From: Streptomyces sp. NBC_01304
GTDB taxonomy: Bacteria; Actinomycetota; Actinomycetes; Streptomycetales; Streptomycetaceae
NCBI RefSeq assembly: GCF_035975855.1
Contig: NZ_CP109055.1
Span: forward strand, 5,022,001-5,086,000
Direction of reading: 5' to 3'
DNA length: 64,000 nt
Part shown: piece after piece, positions 17,972 through 27,793 of the stretch
How positions within the stretch are numbered: position 1 is the stretch's first letter
Layout of the letters: each line of letters starts with the position of its first letter
Notes under the pieces: generated by a model
Told to the model about the DNA's origin: nothing
Databases searched by the model: none
Seen by the model: only the letters and a program-made list of their open reading frames with translations
Translations under genes and position numbers: made by a program

Positions 17972-19665
17972 TGGTCGTCCTTGGCCTTTCCAACGGCGGG
18001 AACACGGTCCTTGGCGACGAGCCGGTCGCCCTCGAAGCAGAGCCTGAAGTGGTCGACGGACACGAAGAGTTCACCACTGGCCCGGTAGTAGACACAGCTC
18101 GCCCCGGCGGGCTCGGCCGGGGCCCGGTCGGTCGGCGGATCGTCGATCTCCCGCTCCGGCAACCGCATCTGCTCCCGCCTGTCCCCGACTCGAAGGTCCG
18201 CGTAGTCACGGGGCGACAGGACAGAGTGCGACTTGCTGTACGCGTACCACCCGAAGGCCCCCGCAACGAGCAGCAGCCCGAGCACTCCGGCGAGAAAGAA
18301 GCCCCGATAACCGGCACGCTGCTGCCCCTCCGCCCTTCCCGACAGCCCCGCCCCGCCCGGCAGCTGCCCCTCACCCAGCAGCTCCGCCTCATCCAGCCCC
18401 TCCGGCGTTTGAGGAGCGGGGGTCCGGGGGCGGAGCCCCCGACGCCACCACCGACCCGCACCAACCCACCCTCCCTCAACCCCCAAAAGCTCCGCAGGAT
18501 CACGGGAAGGGGCGGGGTGGGGGAAATCAGCCGGCACCTCCACCCGCACCCGAAACCCCGACCCACAGGCCCCGGCCGAAAACACCCCACCCGCCCCCAA
18601 CACCCGCTCCCGCAGCCCGAGCAGCCCGGTGCCCCCGGCCCCAACGGACCGCTTCCCGCCAGAACCACCGTCGTCCTCGACCACGACTGTCGTACCGGCC
18701 GAGCCCCGCTCCACCGCAACCAAAACCCGCGCCCCCGGCGCATACTTCGCCGCGTTCGTCAGCCCTTCCTGCACCACCCGGTAAACAGTCCGCTCAGCCA
18801 CACCGCCACCCCCGGGCAAGCCCGACTCACGAAGCGACACCGCCAGCCCCGAAGACGCGGCCCGCTCGACCAGAGCCGCCACCGATTCACCGGCCGGGGT
18901 GAGGGGCGCCCCCTCCCCCTCCTCCCGCAACAGCCCCACGATCGACCGCAGCCGGTCCGTCGCATCCGCCGCAGCCGAGCGCAGCGACGCCGCCTCGGCC
19001 CGACGCCCCTCCGGAAGGTCCGGCGCGAGCTGCAACCCGCCCGCCCGCAGCGCGATCAGGCTCAGGTCGTGCCCGAGCGAGTCATGCATGTCCTGCGCGA
19101 TCCGCGCCCGCTCCAGCTGCGCGGCCCGGGCCAAGCCGGCGACGGCCAGTTCGCGGCGCTGACGCCGGAAGCGGCCGACCAGCCAGGGAAAGCAGCAGCC
19201 GAAGAGCAGCGTGGCCATGAGGATCAGCCACTCGGCCACCGGATCGACGTCCCGCACGACGATCCGGACGCTCCCGGCCAGGGCAAGCCCGGCGAAGGCG
19301 TACAGGACGGGCCGCGTCCGGGCCGGCCCCCGCGCGCCGAGCAGCTGGCAGAAGACGGCGAGCGCGATGCCGTACGACACCGTGAAGAGCGAGGGCGAGG
19401 CCGCGAGCCCCAGCGCCCCCACGAGCAGCACCGACCAGAGCGGCCGGGCCCGCCACACCGCGGCCGCCGCCGCGAGCACGGCGAGGCCCGCGAGCTCCTG
19501 CCAGACGGCGCGGGGCTCGTTCAGACCTAGGCGGTCGGCCGCGAGGGCGGGGACGGCGAGGCCCGCCCAGAGCAGGGCGTCGGCGAGCCGGGAACGTACG
19601 GCGGGAATCGGCACTGAGGGCGGCACGGCAGCGGACACCCGGCCGACGGTACAAGCGGAAGCCAC
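17968..19665 (-). CDS. HisKA_3-type sensor histidine kinase with repeat-derived insert and C-terminal membrane domain
   Basis: The product is about 565 aa from GTG 19665, which has AGGGGTGG upstream; the start is uncertain. It has four to five N-terminal transmembrane helices, a HisKA_3 H-box RIAQDMHDSLGHDLSLIAL (phospho-His near residue 194) and an HATPase_c domain (LTNAAKYA, VEDDGG, GLLGLRERV). Typical kinases of this family end there. Here residues about 380-428 are encoded by a copy of the dispersed intergenic repeat, read in frame, followed by another transmembrane helix (about 456-476) and an extracytoplasmic tail (SVLSPRDYADLRVGDRREQM, two Cys). The tail resembles a separate membrane protein joined by the repeat. 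It is coupled to the response regulator by ATGA. Confidence 0.88.
   Translation of the reverse strand: MASACTVGRVSAAVPPSVPIPAVRSRLADALLWAGLAVPALAADRLGLNEPRAVWQELAGLAVLAAAAAVWRARPLWSVLLVGALGLAASPSLFTVSYGIALAVFCQLLGARGPARTRPVLYAFAGLALAGSVRIVVRDVDPVAEWLILMATLLFGCCFPWLVGRFRRQRRELAVAGLARAAQLERARIAQDMHDSLGHDLSLIALRAGGLQLAPDLPEGRRAEAASLRSAAADATDRLRSIVGLLREEGEGAPLTPAGESVAALVERAASSGLAVSLRESGLPGGGGVAERTVYRVVQEGLTNAAKYAPGARVLVAVERGSAGTTVVVEDDGGSGGKRSVGAGGTGLLGLRERVLGAGGVFSAGACGSGFRVRVEVPADFPHPAPSRDPAELLGVEGGWVGAGRWWRRGLRPRTPAPQTPEGLDEAELLGEGQLPGGAGLSGRAEGQQRAGYRGFFLAGVLGLLLVAGAFGWYAYSKSHSVLSPRDYADLRVGDRREQMRLPEREIDDPPTDRAPAEPAGASCVYYRASGELFVSVDHFRLCFEGDRLVAKDRVPAVGKAKDDQ
18385..18528. repeat. dispersed repeat copy located inside a coding sequence
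   Basis: The + strand reads TCCGGCGTTTGAGGAGCGGG near one end and AGCTCCGCAGGATCACGGGA then AGGGGCGGGGTGGGGGAAAT at the other. These match the intergenic copies at 9187-9254 and 12685-12750. Read on the minus strand in the kinase frame it encodes DFPHPAPSRDPAELLG ... PQTPEGLDEAELLGEG. Confidence 0.85.
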
Positions 19666-19724
19666 GCCGCCACCCCTGCCGATCGTCAGGTCCCGAGCCC
19701 CCCTCGTGGGAGGATCGCCCTGCC

Positions 19725-20672
19725 ATGACTGCGATCGCACTCAGCTCCGACGGATCCGACACCCACCCGACCCCCGGCGCGGACGCGACGTCCGCCGCAC
19801 CGGACCGGCTGCACAGCCCGGTCATCGCGTGGTTCGAGCAGCACGCGCGGGACCTGCCGTGGCGCCGCCCCGACGCGGGCGCATGGGCCGTGATGGTCAG
19901 CGAGTTCATGCTCCAGCAGACCCCGGTGAACCGGGTGCTGCCGGTGTACGAGCAGTGGCTGGCGCGCTGGCCGCGCCCCGCCGACCTGGCCAAGGAGCCG
20001 CCCGGCGAGGCCGTGCGCGCCTGGGGCCGGCTCGGCTATCCGCGCCGCGCCCTTCGCCTGCACGGGGCGGCCGTCGCCATAACGGAACGCCACGGCGGCG
20101 ACGTACCGGCGAAGCACTCCCAGCTGCTCGCGCTGCCCGGAATCGGCGAGTACACGGCGGCGGCCGTCGCCTCTTTCGCGTACGGACAGCGGCATGCGGT
20201 GCTCGACACCAATGTGCGCCGGGTCTTCGCGCGGGCGGCGACGGGCGTGCAGTACCCGCCGAACGCGACCACGGCGGCCGAGCGGAAGCTGGCCCGGGCG
20301 CTGCTGCCCGAGGAGGAGTCGACGGCGGCGCGCTGGGCGGCGGCCTCCATGGAGCTCGGCGCGCTGGTGTGCACGGCGAAGAACGAGGACTGTGCGCGCT
20401 GCCCGATCGCCGCGCAGTGCGCCTGGCTGCAGGCGGGCAAGCCCGCGCACGAGGGGCCGCCGCGGCGCGCCCAGACGTATGCGGGGACCGACCGTCAGGT
20501 GCGCGGCAAGCTGCTCGCCGTGCTGCGCGAGGCCGTGGCGCCGGTGCCGCAGGCCGTGCTCGACCGGGTGTGGGACGAGCCGGTTCAGCGGGGCCGTGCG
20601 CTGGACGGTCTGGTGGCCGACGGCCTCGTCGAGCCGCTGGCGGGCGGGCTCTACCGGCTGCCGCTCAGCTGA
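19725..20672 (+). CDS. mutY: A/G-specific adenine DNA glycosylase MutY
   Basis: The 315-aa protein is an HhH-GPD glycosylase that removes A paired with 8-oxoG. Visible are WRRPDAGAWAVMVSEFMLQQTPV, the helix-hairpin-helix LPGIGEYTAAAVASFA, catalytic Asp in VLDTNVRRVFAR (about residue 161) and the [4Fe-4S] ligands C-x6-C-x2-C-x5-C (about 216-232). It is shorter than E. coli MutY, with a reduced C-terminal region instead of a full NUDIX-like 8-oxoG domain. ATG 19725 follows GGGAGG. It is divergent from the histidine kinase gene. Confidence 0.95.
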   Translation: MTAIALSSDGSDTHPTPGADATSAAPDRLHSPVIAWFEQHARDLPWRRPDAGAWAVMVSEFMLQQTPVNRVLPVYEQWLARWPRPADLAKEPPGEAVRAWGRLGYPRRALRLHGAAVAITERHGGDVPAKHSQLLALPGIGEYTAAAVASFAYGQRHAVLDTNVRRVFARAATGVQYPPNATTAAERKLARALLPEEESTAARWAAASMELGALVCTAKNEDCARCPIAAQCAWLQAGKPAHEGPPRRAQTYAGTDRQVRGKLLAVLREAVAPVPQAVLDRVWDEPVQRGRALDGLVADGLVEPLAGGLYRLPLS

Positions 20673-20939
20673 CGGAGAGCCTCAGTGGGGCGGATGTGAC
20701 GGATTACGTCTGCCCTACATCGCCTAAAAAGGGACTTGAGCAGGCATAACGCACCGGGTTTTTAGCCTGCCCTTAGTTCTGTTACCTAACCGAGGGGTAG
20801 CCGTGCGCCCCTCGAAGTCCAGCCCGCAAAGCCCCGTTACAACGCCTCCGTAACTTCGTAGATGTACCGGAGAGACATCCGGTTCCACTACGAATGCATC
20901 CAATTCGGACGCGGGTGTTGAGGACGGAGGCGGTTGGGA
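20673..20939 (+). promoter_or_regulatory. sigE upstream region with GTTAC-N9-GTAAC inverted repeat
   Basis: This 267-bp gap precedes sigE. GTTACAACGCCTCCGTAAC at 20836-20854 is a perfect 5-bp inverted repeat, and a further GTTAC occurs in TTCTGTTACCTAACC upstream. In S. coelicolor the sigE promoter depends on phosphorylated CseB, so this dyad is a candidate CseB site. GGAGG at 20926-20930 sets the sigE start. No other gene is seen. Confidence 0.45.
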
Positions 20940-21479
20940 ATGGCGCACGGCGAGGTGCTCGAGTTCGAAGAGTACGTACGTACCCGGCAGGACGCCCTGC
21001 TCCGCAGCGCCCGCCGCCTCGTGCCGGACCCGGTGGATGCCCAGGACCTGCTGCAGACGGCGCTGGTGCGGACCTACCACCGCTGGGACGGCATAGCCGA
21101 CAAGCGCCTCGCGGACGCCTACCTCCGCCGCGTGATGATCAACACGCGTACGGAGTGGTGGCGGGCCCGGCGCCTGGAGGAAGTCCCCACCGAGCAGCTG
21201 CCGGACGCCAGCGTCGAGGACTCCACCGAGCAGCACGCCGACCGGGCCCTGCTGATGGACGTACTGAAGGTGCTCGCTCCCAAGCAGCGCAGCGTCGTGG
21301 TGCTGCGACACTGGGAGCAGATGTCCACCGAAGAGACCGCCGCCGCCCTCGGAATGTCGGCCGGCACGGTCAAGAGCACGCTGCACCGGGCCCTGGCCCG
21401 GCTCCGTCAGGAGCTGGAGAGCCGGGACCTCGATGGGCGCATGCTCATGCGTGAGGAGCGGGAGCGTTGCGCGGCCTGA
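20940..21479 (+). CDS. sigE: ECF RNA polymerase sigma factor SigE
   Basis: The 179-aa protein has ECF region 2 (FEEYVRTRQDALLRSARRLVPDPVDAQDLLQTALVRTYHRWDGI pattern, about 10-75) and region 4 (LAPKQRSVVVLRHWEQMSTEETAAALGMS, about 105-160). The RTEWWRARRLEEVPTEQLPD segment is characteristic of Streptomyces SigE. SigE directs the cell-envelope stress regulon and is controlled mainly by transcription through CseB/CseC rather than by an anti-sigma factor. ATG 20940 lies 9 nt after GGAGG; the TTG at 20934 is too close to the ribosome site. It overlaps cseA by 13 nt. Confidence 0.97.
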   Translation: MAHGEVLEFEEYVRTRQDALLRSARRLVPDPVDAQDLLQTALVRTYHRWDGIADKRLADAYLRRVMINTRTEWWRARRLEEVPTEQLPDASVEDSTEQHADRALLMDVLKVLAPKQRSVVVLRHWEQMSTEETAAALGMSAGTVKSTLHRALARLRQELESRDLDGRMLMREERERCAA

Positions 21480-22123
21480 ATCGGTCGAAGGGCCTGAAGG
21501 CGGGGAGCACGGCGGTGGCCGGGCTCGCCGCCCTTGTCCTTTTTGTCGGATCCCTGGCGGCCTGCACCACCGGCGGCACCGGCACCCGTGACGAGGGCTC
21601 CGCCCCCACGGACCGGGCGTCGGGACCCACGCCGCCGTCGTCCTCCGAGTCGCAGTCGTCCAGGAACTTCAAGCGGGCCGACGCGATCGCCCTGGTCAAG
21701 GCCGACAGCAAGGTCAGCGCCGACATCAAGGCCGACCTCAAGCCCTGTGCCGCGGACGAGTACCCGGTGGACGTGACCTACGGCAACCTGACCGGGGGAT
21801 CGTCGCCGGATGTCGTGGTCAACGTGATGACCTGCGGCGATGCCGTCGGCGTCGGCAGTTACGTGTATCGCCCCGAGGGCAAGAAGTACAAGAATGTCTT
21901 CATGACCGAGGAGCCGTCGGCGTACTCCGAGATCGAGCGGGGCGAGCTGGTGGTCACCAAGCAGATCTACAAGAAGGACGATCCGGTGGCGGCCGCGTCC
22001 GCCGAAGAAGTGACGACGTACTACTGGCACGATGACTCGTTCGTCGAGCGACCGGGGGGCTGGTCGCTGACCGAGTACGGCGGCGACATCGCCGGCGAGG
22101 CCATCGCGCCCGAGGAGAACTGA
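21467..22123 (+). CDS. cseA: lipoprotein CseA, negative modulator of the SigE system
   Basis: The 218-aa product starts at TTG 21467 after GAGGAGCGGGAG, inside the end of sigE. The signal peptide ends in a lipobox (GSLAAC, Cys at about residue 33), followed by a Ser/Pro/Thr-rich linker and a mostly beta extracytoplasmic domain. The position between sigE and cseB is diagnostic. In S. coelicolor CseA is a lipoprotein that dampens sigE expression. Overlap with sigE implies translational coupling. Confidence 0.95.
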   Translation: MRGLNRSKGLKAGSTAVAGLAALVLFVGSLAACTTGGTGTRDEGSAPTDRASGPTPPSSSESQSSRNFKRADAIALVKADSKVSADIKADLKPCAADEYPVDVTYGNLTGGSSPDVVVNVMTCGDAVGVGSYVYRPEGKKYKNVFMTEEPSAYSEIERGELVVTKQIYKKDDPVAAASAEEVTTYYWHDDSFVERPGGWSLTEYGGDIAGEAIAPEEN

Positions 22124-22130
22124 GAGCGGA

Positions 22131-22855
<725 letters not shown>

Positions 22856-22859
<4 letters not shown>

Positions 22860-24178
22860 GGTTCGGGGGGCTGCCCAGGGGGCTGAGGACAGGGCTGCGC
22901 TGGAAGCTGAGTGCGGCGATCGCGCTGGTCAGCGCGTTGGTCGCGCTGGTGCTCAGTCTGGTCGTGCACAACGCCGCGCGTGTCACCATGCTCGACAACG
23001 CGCGCGATGTGCAGGACGAGCGGCTGCAGATCGCGCAGCGCTACTACGAGTCGTCCAGACAGGTCAGGCTCGGCGCCAGGATCGACGACTCGGATCTGCC
23101 CCCGGAGCTGAAGGCCAAGGTCTCGAACGGCCGCCGCGCGACGTATGTGCAGGTCAAGGGCAACAGCGTGCCGGACATCTGGGCCGCGATGCCCATGAAG
23201 GACGGCCGCATCCTGTCCCTGCACACGCGCTTCACGGACCGCAGCACGACCGTGATGAAGGACCTCGACCAGGCCCTGGTCATCGGCTCGATCGCGGTCG
23301 TCTTCGGCGGCTGCGCCCTCGGCGTACTGGTCGGCGGCCAGCTCTCGCGCCGGCTGCGCAAGGCGGCGAGCGCGGCGAATCTGGTCGCCGCGGGCGAGAG
23401 CAACGTACGGGTACGCGACGCCATCGGCGGTGTCGTACGCGATGAGACCGACGATCTCGCGCACGCCGTGGACGCCATGGCGGACGCACTCAAGCAGCGC
23501 TACGAGGCCGAGCGGCGGGTCACCGCGGACATCGCGCACGAGCTGCGTACGCCGGTGACGGGGCTGCTCACCGCGGCCGAGCTGCTGCCGCCCGGCCGGC
23601 CGACCGAGCTGGTCAGGGACCGGGCACAGGCGATGCGCACCCTCGTCGAGGACGTGCTCGAGGTGGCCCGGCTCGACGGTGCCTCCGAGCGGGCCGAGCT
23701 GCAGGACATCAACCTCGGCGAGTTCATCACCCGGCGGGTCGCCTCGGCCTTCCCGGACGTCGAGGTGCAGGTGGTGCACGAGTCGGAGGTCACCACCGAC
23801 CCGCGCCGCCTGGAGCGCGTCGTCGGCAACCTCCTGGCCAATGCGGCCAAGCACGGCAAGGCACCCATCCAGATCTCGGTCGAGGGCCGGGTGATCCGGG
23901 TCCGCGACCATGGCACCGGCTTCCCCGAGGAGCTGCTCGCCGAGGGCCCGAGCCGTTTCCGCACGGGCAGCAGCGACCGCGCGGGCCACGGCCACGGCCT
24001 CGGTCTGACGATCGCGGCGGGCCAGGCCCGGGTGCTCGGCGCACGGCTGACGTTCCGCAATGTGGGGCCCGAGCTGGGCGAGGGTCCGGCGGAGGGCGCG
24101 GTAGCGGTGCTGTGGCTGCCGGAGCACGCGCCGACGAACACGGGGAGCTTTCCGATGCTGTTCCCGCCCAAGAAGTAG
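22856..24178 (+). CDS. cseC: sensor histidine kinase CseC
   Basis: The 440-aa protein has a first transmembrane helix (about 18-40), an extracytoplasmic sensor of about 100 residues, a second helix (about 142-162, VIGSIAVVFGGCALGVLVGG), a HAMP region, a HisKA domain with phospho-His about 228 (DIAHELRTP) and an HATPase (NLLANAAKHG, VRDHGTGFP, GHGLGLTIA). CseC senses envelope damage, for example by glycopeptides or lysozyme, and phosphorylates CseB. The operon ends in the strong hairpin at 24218-24253. Confidence 0.97.
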
Positions 24179-24217
24179 CCCGAGAAGCAGCCTGAGAAGC
24201 AGAAGTCTTCAGACGTA

Positions 24218-24253
24218 CGAAGCCCCCTGGTGCACAAGCACCAGGGGGCTTCG
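24218..24253. terminator. strong terminator hairpin after the sigE operon
   Basis: CGAAGCCCCCTGGTGC-acaa-GCACCAGGGGGCTTCG is a perfect 16-bp stem between convergent cseC (stop 24178) and the efflux gene (stop 24298). Confidence 0.9.
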
Positions 24254-24297
24254 TCGGCCGGGCTCGGGCCGGGATCAGGCGGACTCTGCGACCGCCG

Positions 24298-25979
<1,682 letters not shown>

Positions 25980-26029
25980 GTTCGACTGCGCCCTTGGCCC
26001 TAGGGCAATCGACGGAGAAGGCGAGCGCC

Positions 26030-26620
26030 ATGACGAGCGAGAGCAGCACGCGGAGCCCCCGCAGGGGCAATACGCGACAGCGCATCCAGGACATCGCCCT
26101 CGAACTCTTCGCGGAGCAGGGGTACGAGAAGACGTCCCTGCGCGAGATCGCCGAGCAGCTCGAGGTCACGAAGGCGGCGCTGTACTACCACTTCAAGACC
26201 AAGGAAGACATCCTGATCAGCGTCTTCGAGGACCTGACCAAGCCGATGGACGAGCTGATCGAGTGGGGCAAGGCGCAGCCGCACACGCTGGAGACCAAGC
26301 TCGAGGTGGTACGCCGCTACAGCGAGGCGCTGATCGGCGCGGAGCGGCTCTTCCGTTTCATGCAGGAGAACCAGGCGACCGTACGCGAACTGACCGTCGG
26401 CCTGTCCTTCAAGGACCGCGTCATCGCCCTGATGGACATCATGCGGGACAAGGACGCACCCCTGACCGACCAGGTCCGCTGCTTCAGCGCGCTGTTCACC
26501 ATGCACGCCGGGCACTTCGCCCTCCAGGACATCGAAAACGACCCCGAGGAGCGGCGCAAGGCCATCCTCGAGGTCGCCCTCGATCTGGTGACACAGGCCC
26601 ACACGGGGCCGAAGAGCTGA
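26030..26620 (+). CDS. TetR-family repressor, probable regulator of the divergent efflux pump
   Basis: The 196-aa product has a TetR HTH at about residues 13-58 (TRQRIQDIALELFAEQGYEKTSLREIAEQLEVTKAALYYHF pattern) and a helical ligand domain with QENQATVREL. ATG 26030 follows GGAGAAGGCGAG; an in-frame ATG-like start 36 nt upstream has no ribosome site. The gene is divergent from the DHA2 pump across the nested dyad and is probably autoregulated. It is convergent with the M23 peptidase gene, 13 bp between stops. Confidence 0.93.
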   Translation: MTSESSTRSPRRGNTRQRIQDIALELFAEQGYEKTSLREIAEQLEVTKAALYYHFKTKEDILISVFEDLTKPMDELIEWGKAQPHTLETKLEVVRRYSEALIGAERLFRFMQENQATVRELTVGLSFKDRVIALMDIMRDKDAPLTDQVRCFSALFTMHAGHFALQDIENDPEERRKAILEVALDLVTQAHTGPKS

Positions 26621-26633
26621 GAGTGCCGGGGGG

Positions 26634-27293
26634 TCAGACAGTGACGCCCAGCGAGCGCAGGTAGGAGACCGGGTTGATCGCGGAGCCGTAGTTCGGCGTC
26701 GTACGGATCTCGAAGTGCAGGTGCGGACCGCTGGAGTTTCCGGTGTTGCCGGAGAGGGCTATGCGCTGGCCCTCCTTCACGGTCTGGCCGATCCGGACCT
26801 CGACCCGCGACAGGTGCGCGTACTGCGAGTACTTGCCGTTGGGGTGCTTGATCACTATCGCGTTGCCGTACGCGGGCCCGTCACCGGCGCCGTTCGGGCC
26901 GGCCTTGACCACGGTGCCGGCGCTGACGGCCTCGACCACGGTGCCGATCGGCACCGCGAAGTCCTGGCCGGAGTGCTTGTGGGCCCAGCGGCTGCCGCCG
27001 AGACCGAAGCCCGCGGAGAGCGTGTAGTTGTCGACCGGGTCCTCCCAGCCGTGCGTCGCCTTGGTGACCGCGGCCTTCTTGGCCTGGGCCACGTCGGCCG
27101 CCTTCGCCTGCGCCGTGGCCTGCGCCTCGATCGAGGCCGCCACGGTGGTCACACCGTTGTCCCCGCCGTTCTGGGCGGCCATGGCGATCCCGCTGCCGAG
27201 CACCGTCGTCACCCCGATGCCGGCGGCCATGACGGCGGCCCGCGTACGGAACATCGACGGGCTGGGACTGTGGGACTTGGCGCGCTTCGACAT
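26634..27293 (-). CDS. secreted M23-family peptidoglycan endopeptidase
   Basis: The 219-aa protein starts at ATG 27293 after GGAGG. It has a basic N-terminus, a signal peptide (VMAAGIGVTTVLGSGIAMA, cleavage near residue 39), an Ala/Gln/Lys-rich helical segment and a C-terminal LytM domain. Zinc ligands are visible in HSGQDFAVP (H-x3-D) and HLHFEI (HxH), with GNTGNSSGPH before the latter. It should cleave peptide cross-bridges in the wall. The long leader (27294-27793) has a candidate c-di-AMP riboswitch, as described for Streptomyces wall-lytic genes such as rpfA. Confidence 0.94.
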   Translation of the reverse strand: MSKRAKSHSPSPSMFRTRAAVMAAGIGVTTVLGSGIAMAAQNGGDNGVTTVAASIEAQATAQAKAADVAQAKKAAVTKATHGWEDPVDNYTLSAGFGLGGSRWAHKHSGQDFAVPIGTVVEAVSAGTVVKAGPNGAGDGPAYGNAIVIKHPNGKYSQYAHLSRVEVRIGQTVKEGQRIALSGNTGNSSGPHLHFEIRTTPNYGSAINPVSYLRSLGVTV

Positions 27294-27499
27294 GCGGATG
27301 ACCTCCGTGGCCGGACAAGAGTGCAAGACGTGAGACATGAACAGACCCGGCCGCGGAACCCCTTACGGAATGACCCCTACGACCGGGATGCCCCACCTTG
27401 GTAACCCGCGCCCCCGCCCCCGCCCAAACCCCTCACCTACTACCGAGGCTCGTACTCAAGGCTCGGGCTCACCGACCCTTGACGACCGCTATGTCCAAA

Positions 27500-27650
27500 T
27501 TCGCCCGATGCCAAGTTTCTTAGCGCTGGTCCGGTTTAGCCCCAGTTCGGGGCCGTACGTTCCGACCGCTCGCCCGGGATTCCCTTAGCCTCACCCCCTC
27601 CAGGACCAAGGTCCCGAGGGTTGCCCGTCGAAGGTCCCGGGCCACTGGGG
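27500..27650 (-). ncRNA. candidate ydaO-type (c-di-AMP) riboswitch in M23 peptidase leader
   Basis: The 500-bp region 27294-27793 has no supported gene. Read on the minus strand it contains CGGGACCTTGGTCC, then GGAGGGGGTGAGGC, and then CCCCGAACTGGGGCTAAACC followed by GG. These resemble the ydaO pattern of GGGGAACC, GGGGTGAA and CCGAAC...GCTAACCCGG. The gene type (cell-wall hydrolase) and the presence of disA in the window agree. Assignment is by eye, and boundaries are approximate. Confidence 0.5.
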
Positions 27651-27793
27651 GGCTGTCCCCACTATTCCGCCTAGTACCGGACAAAACCCCTGTGCGTCAT
27701 GTCACCGCGCCCCAAGATCCAACACCCTGCGAATGTGACCCCCGCTACGCTGCATTCCGCTGATGGCACGGCCTACTGGGGGGCTTGGCGCTG

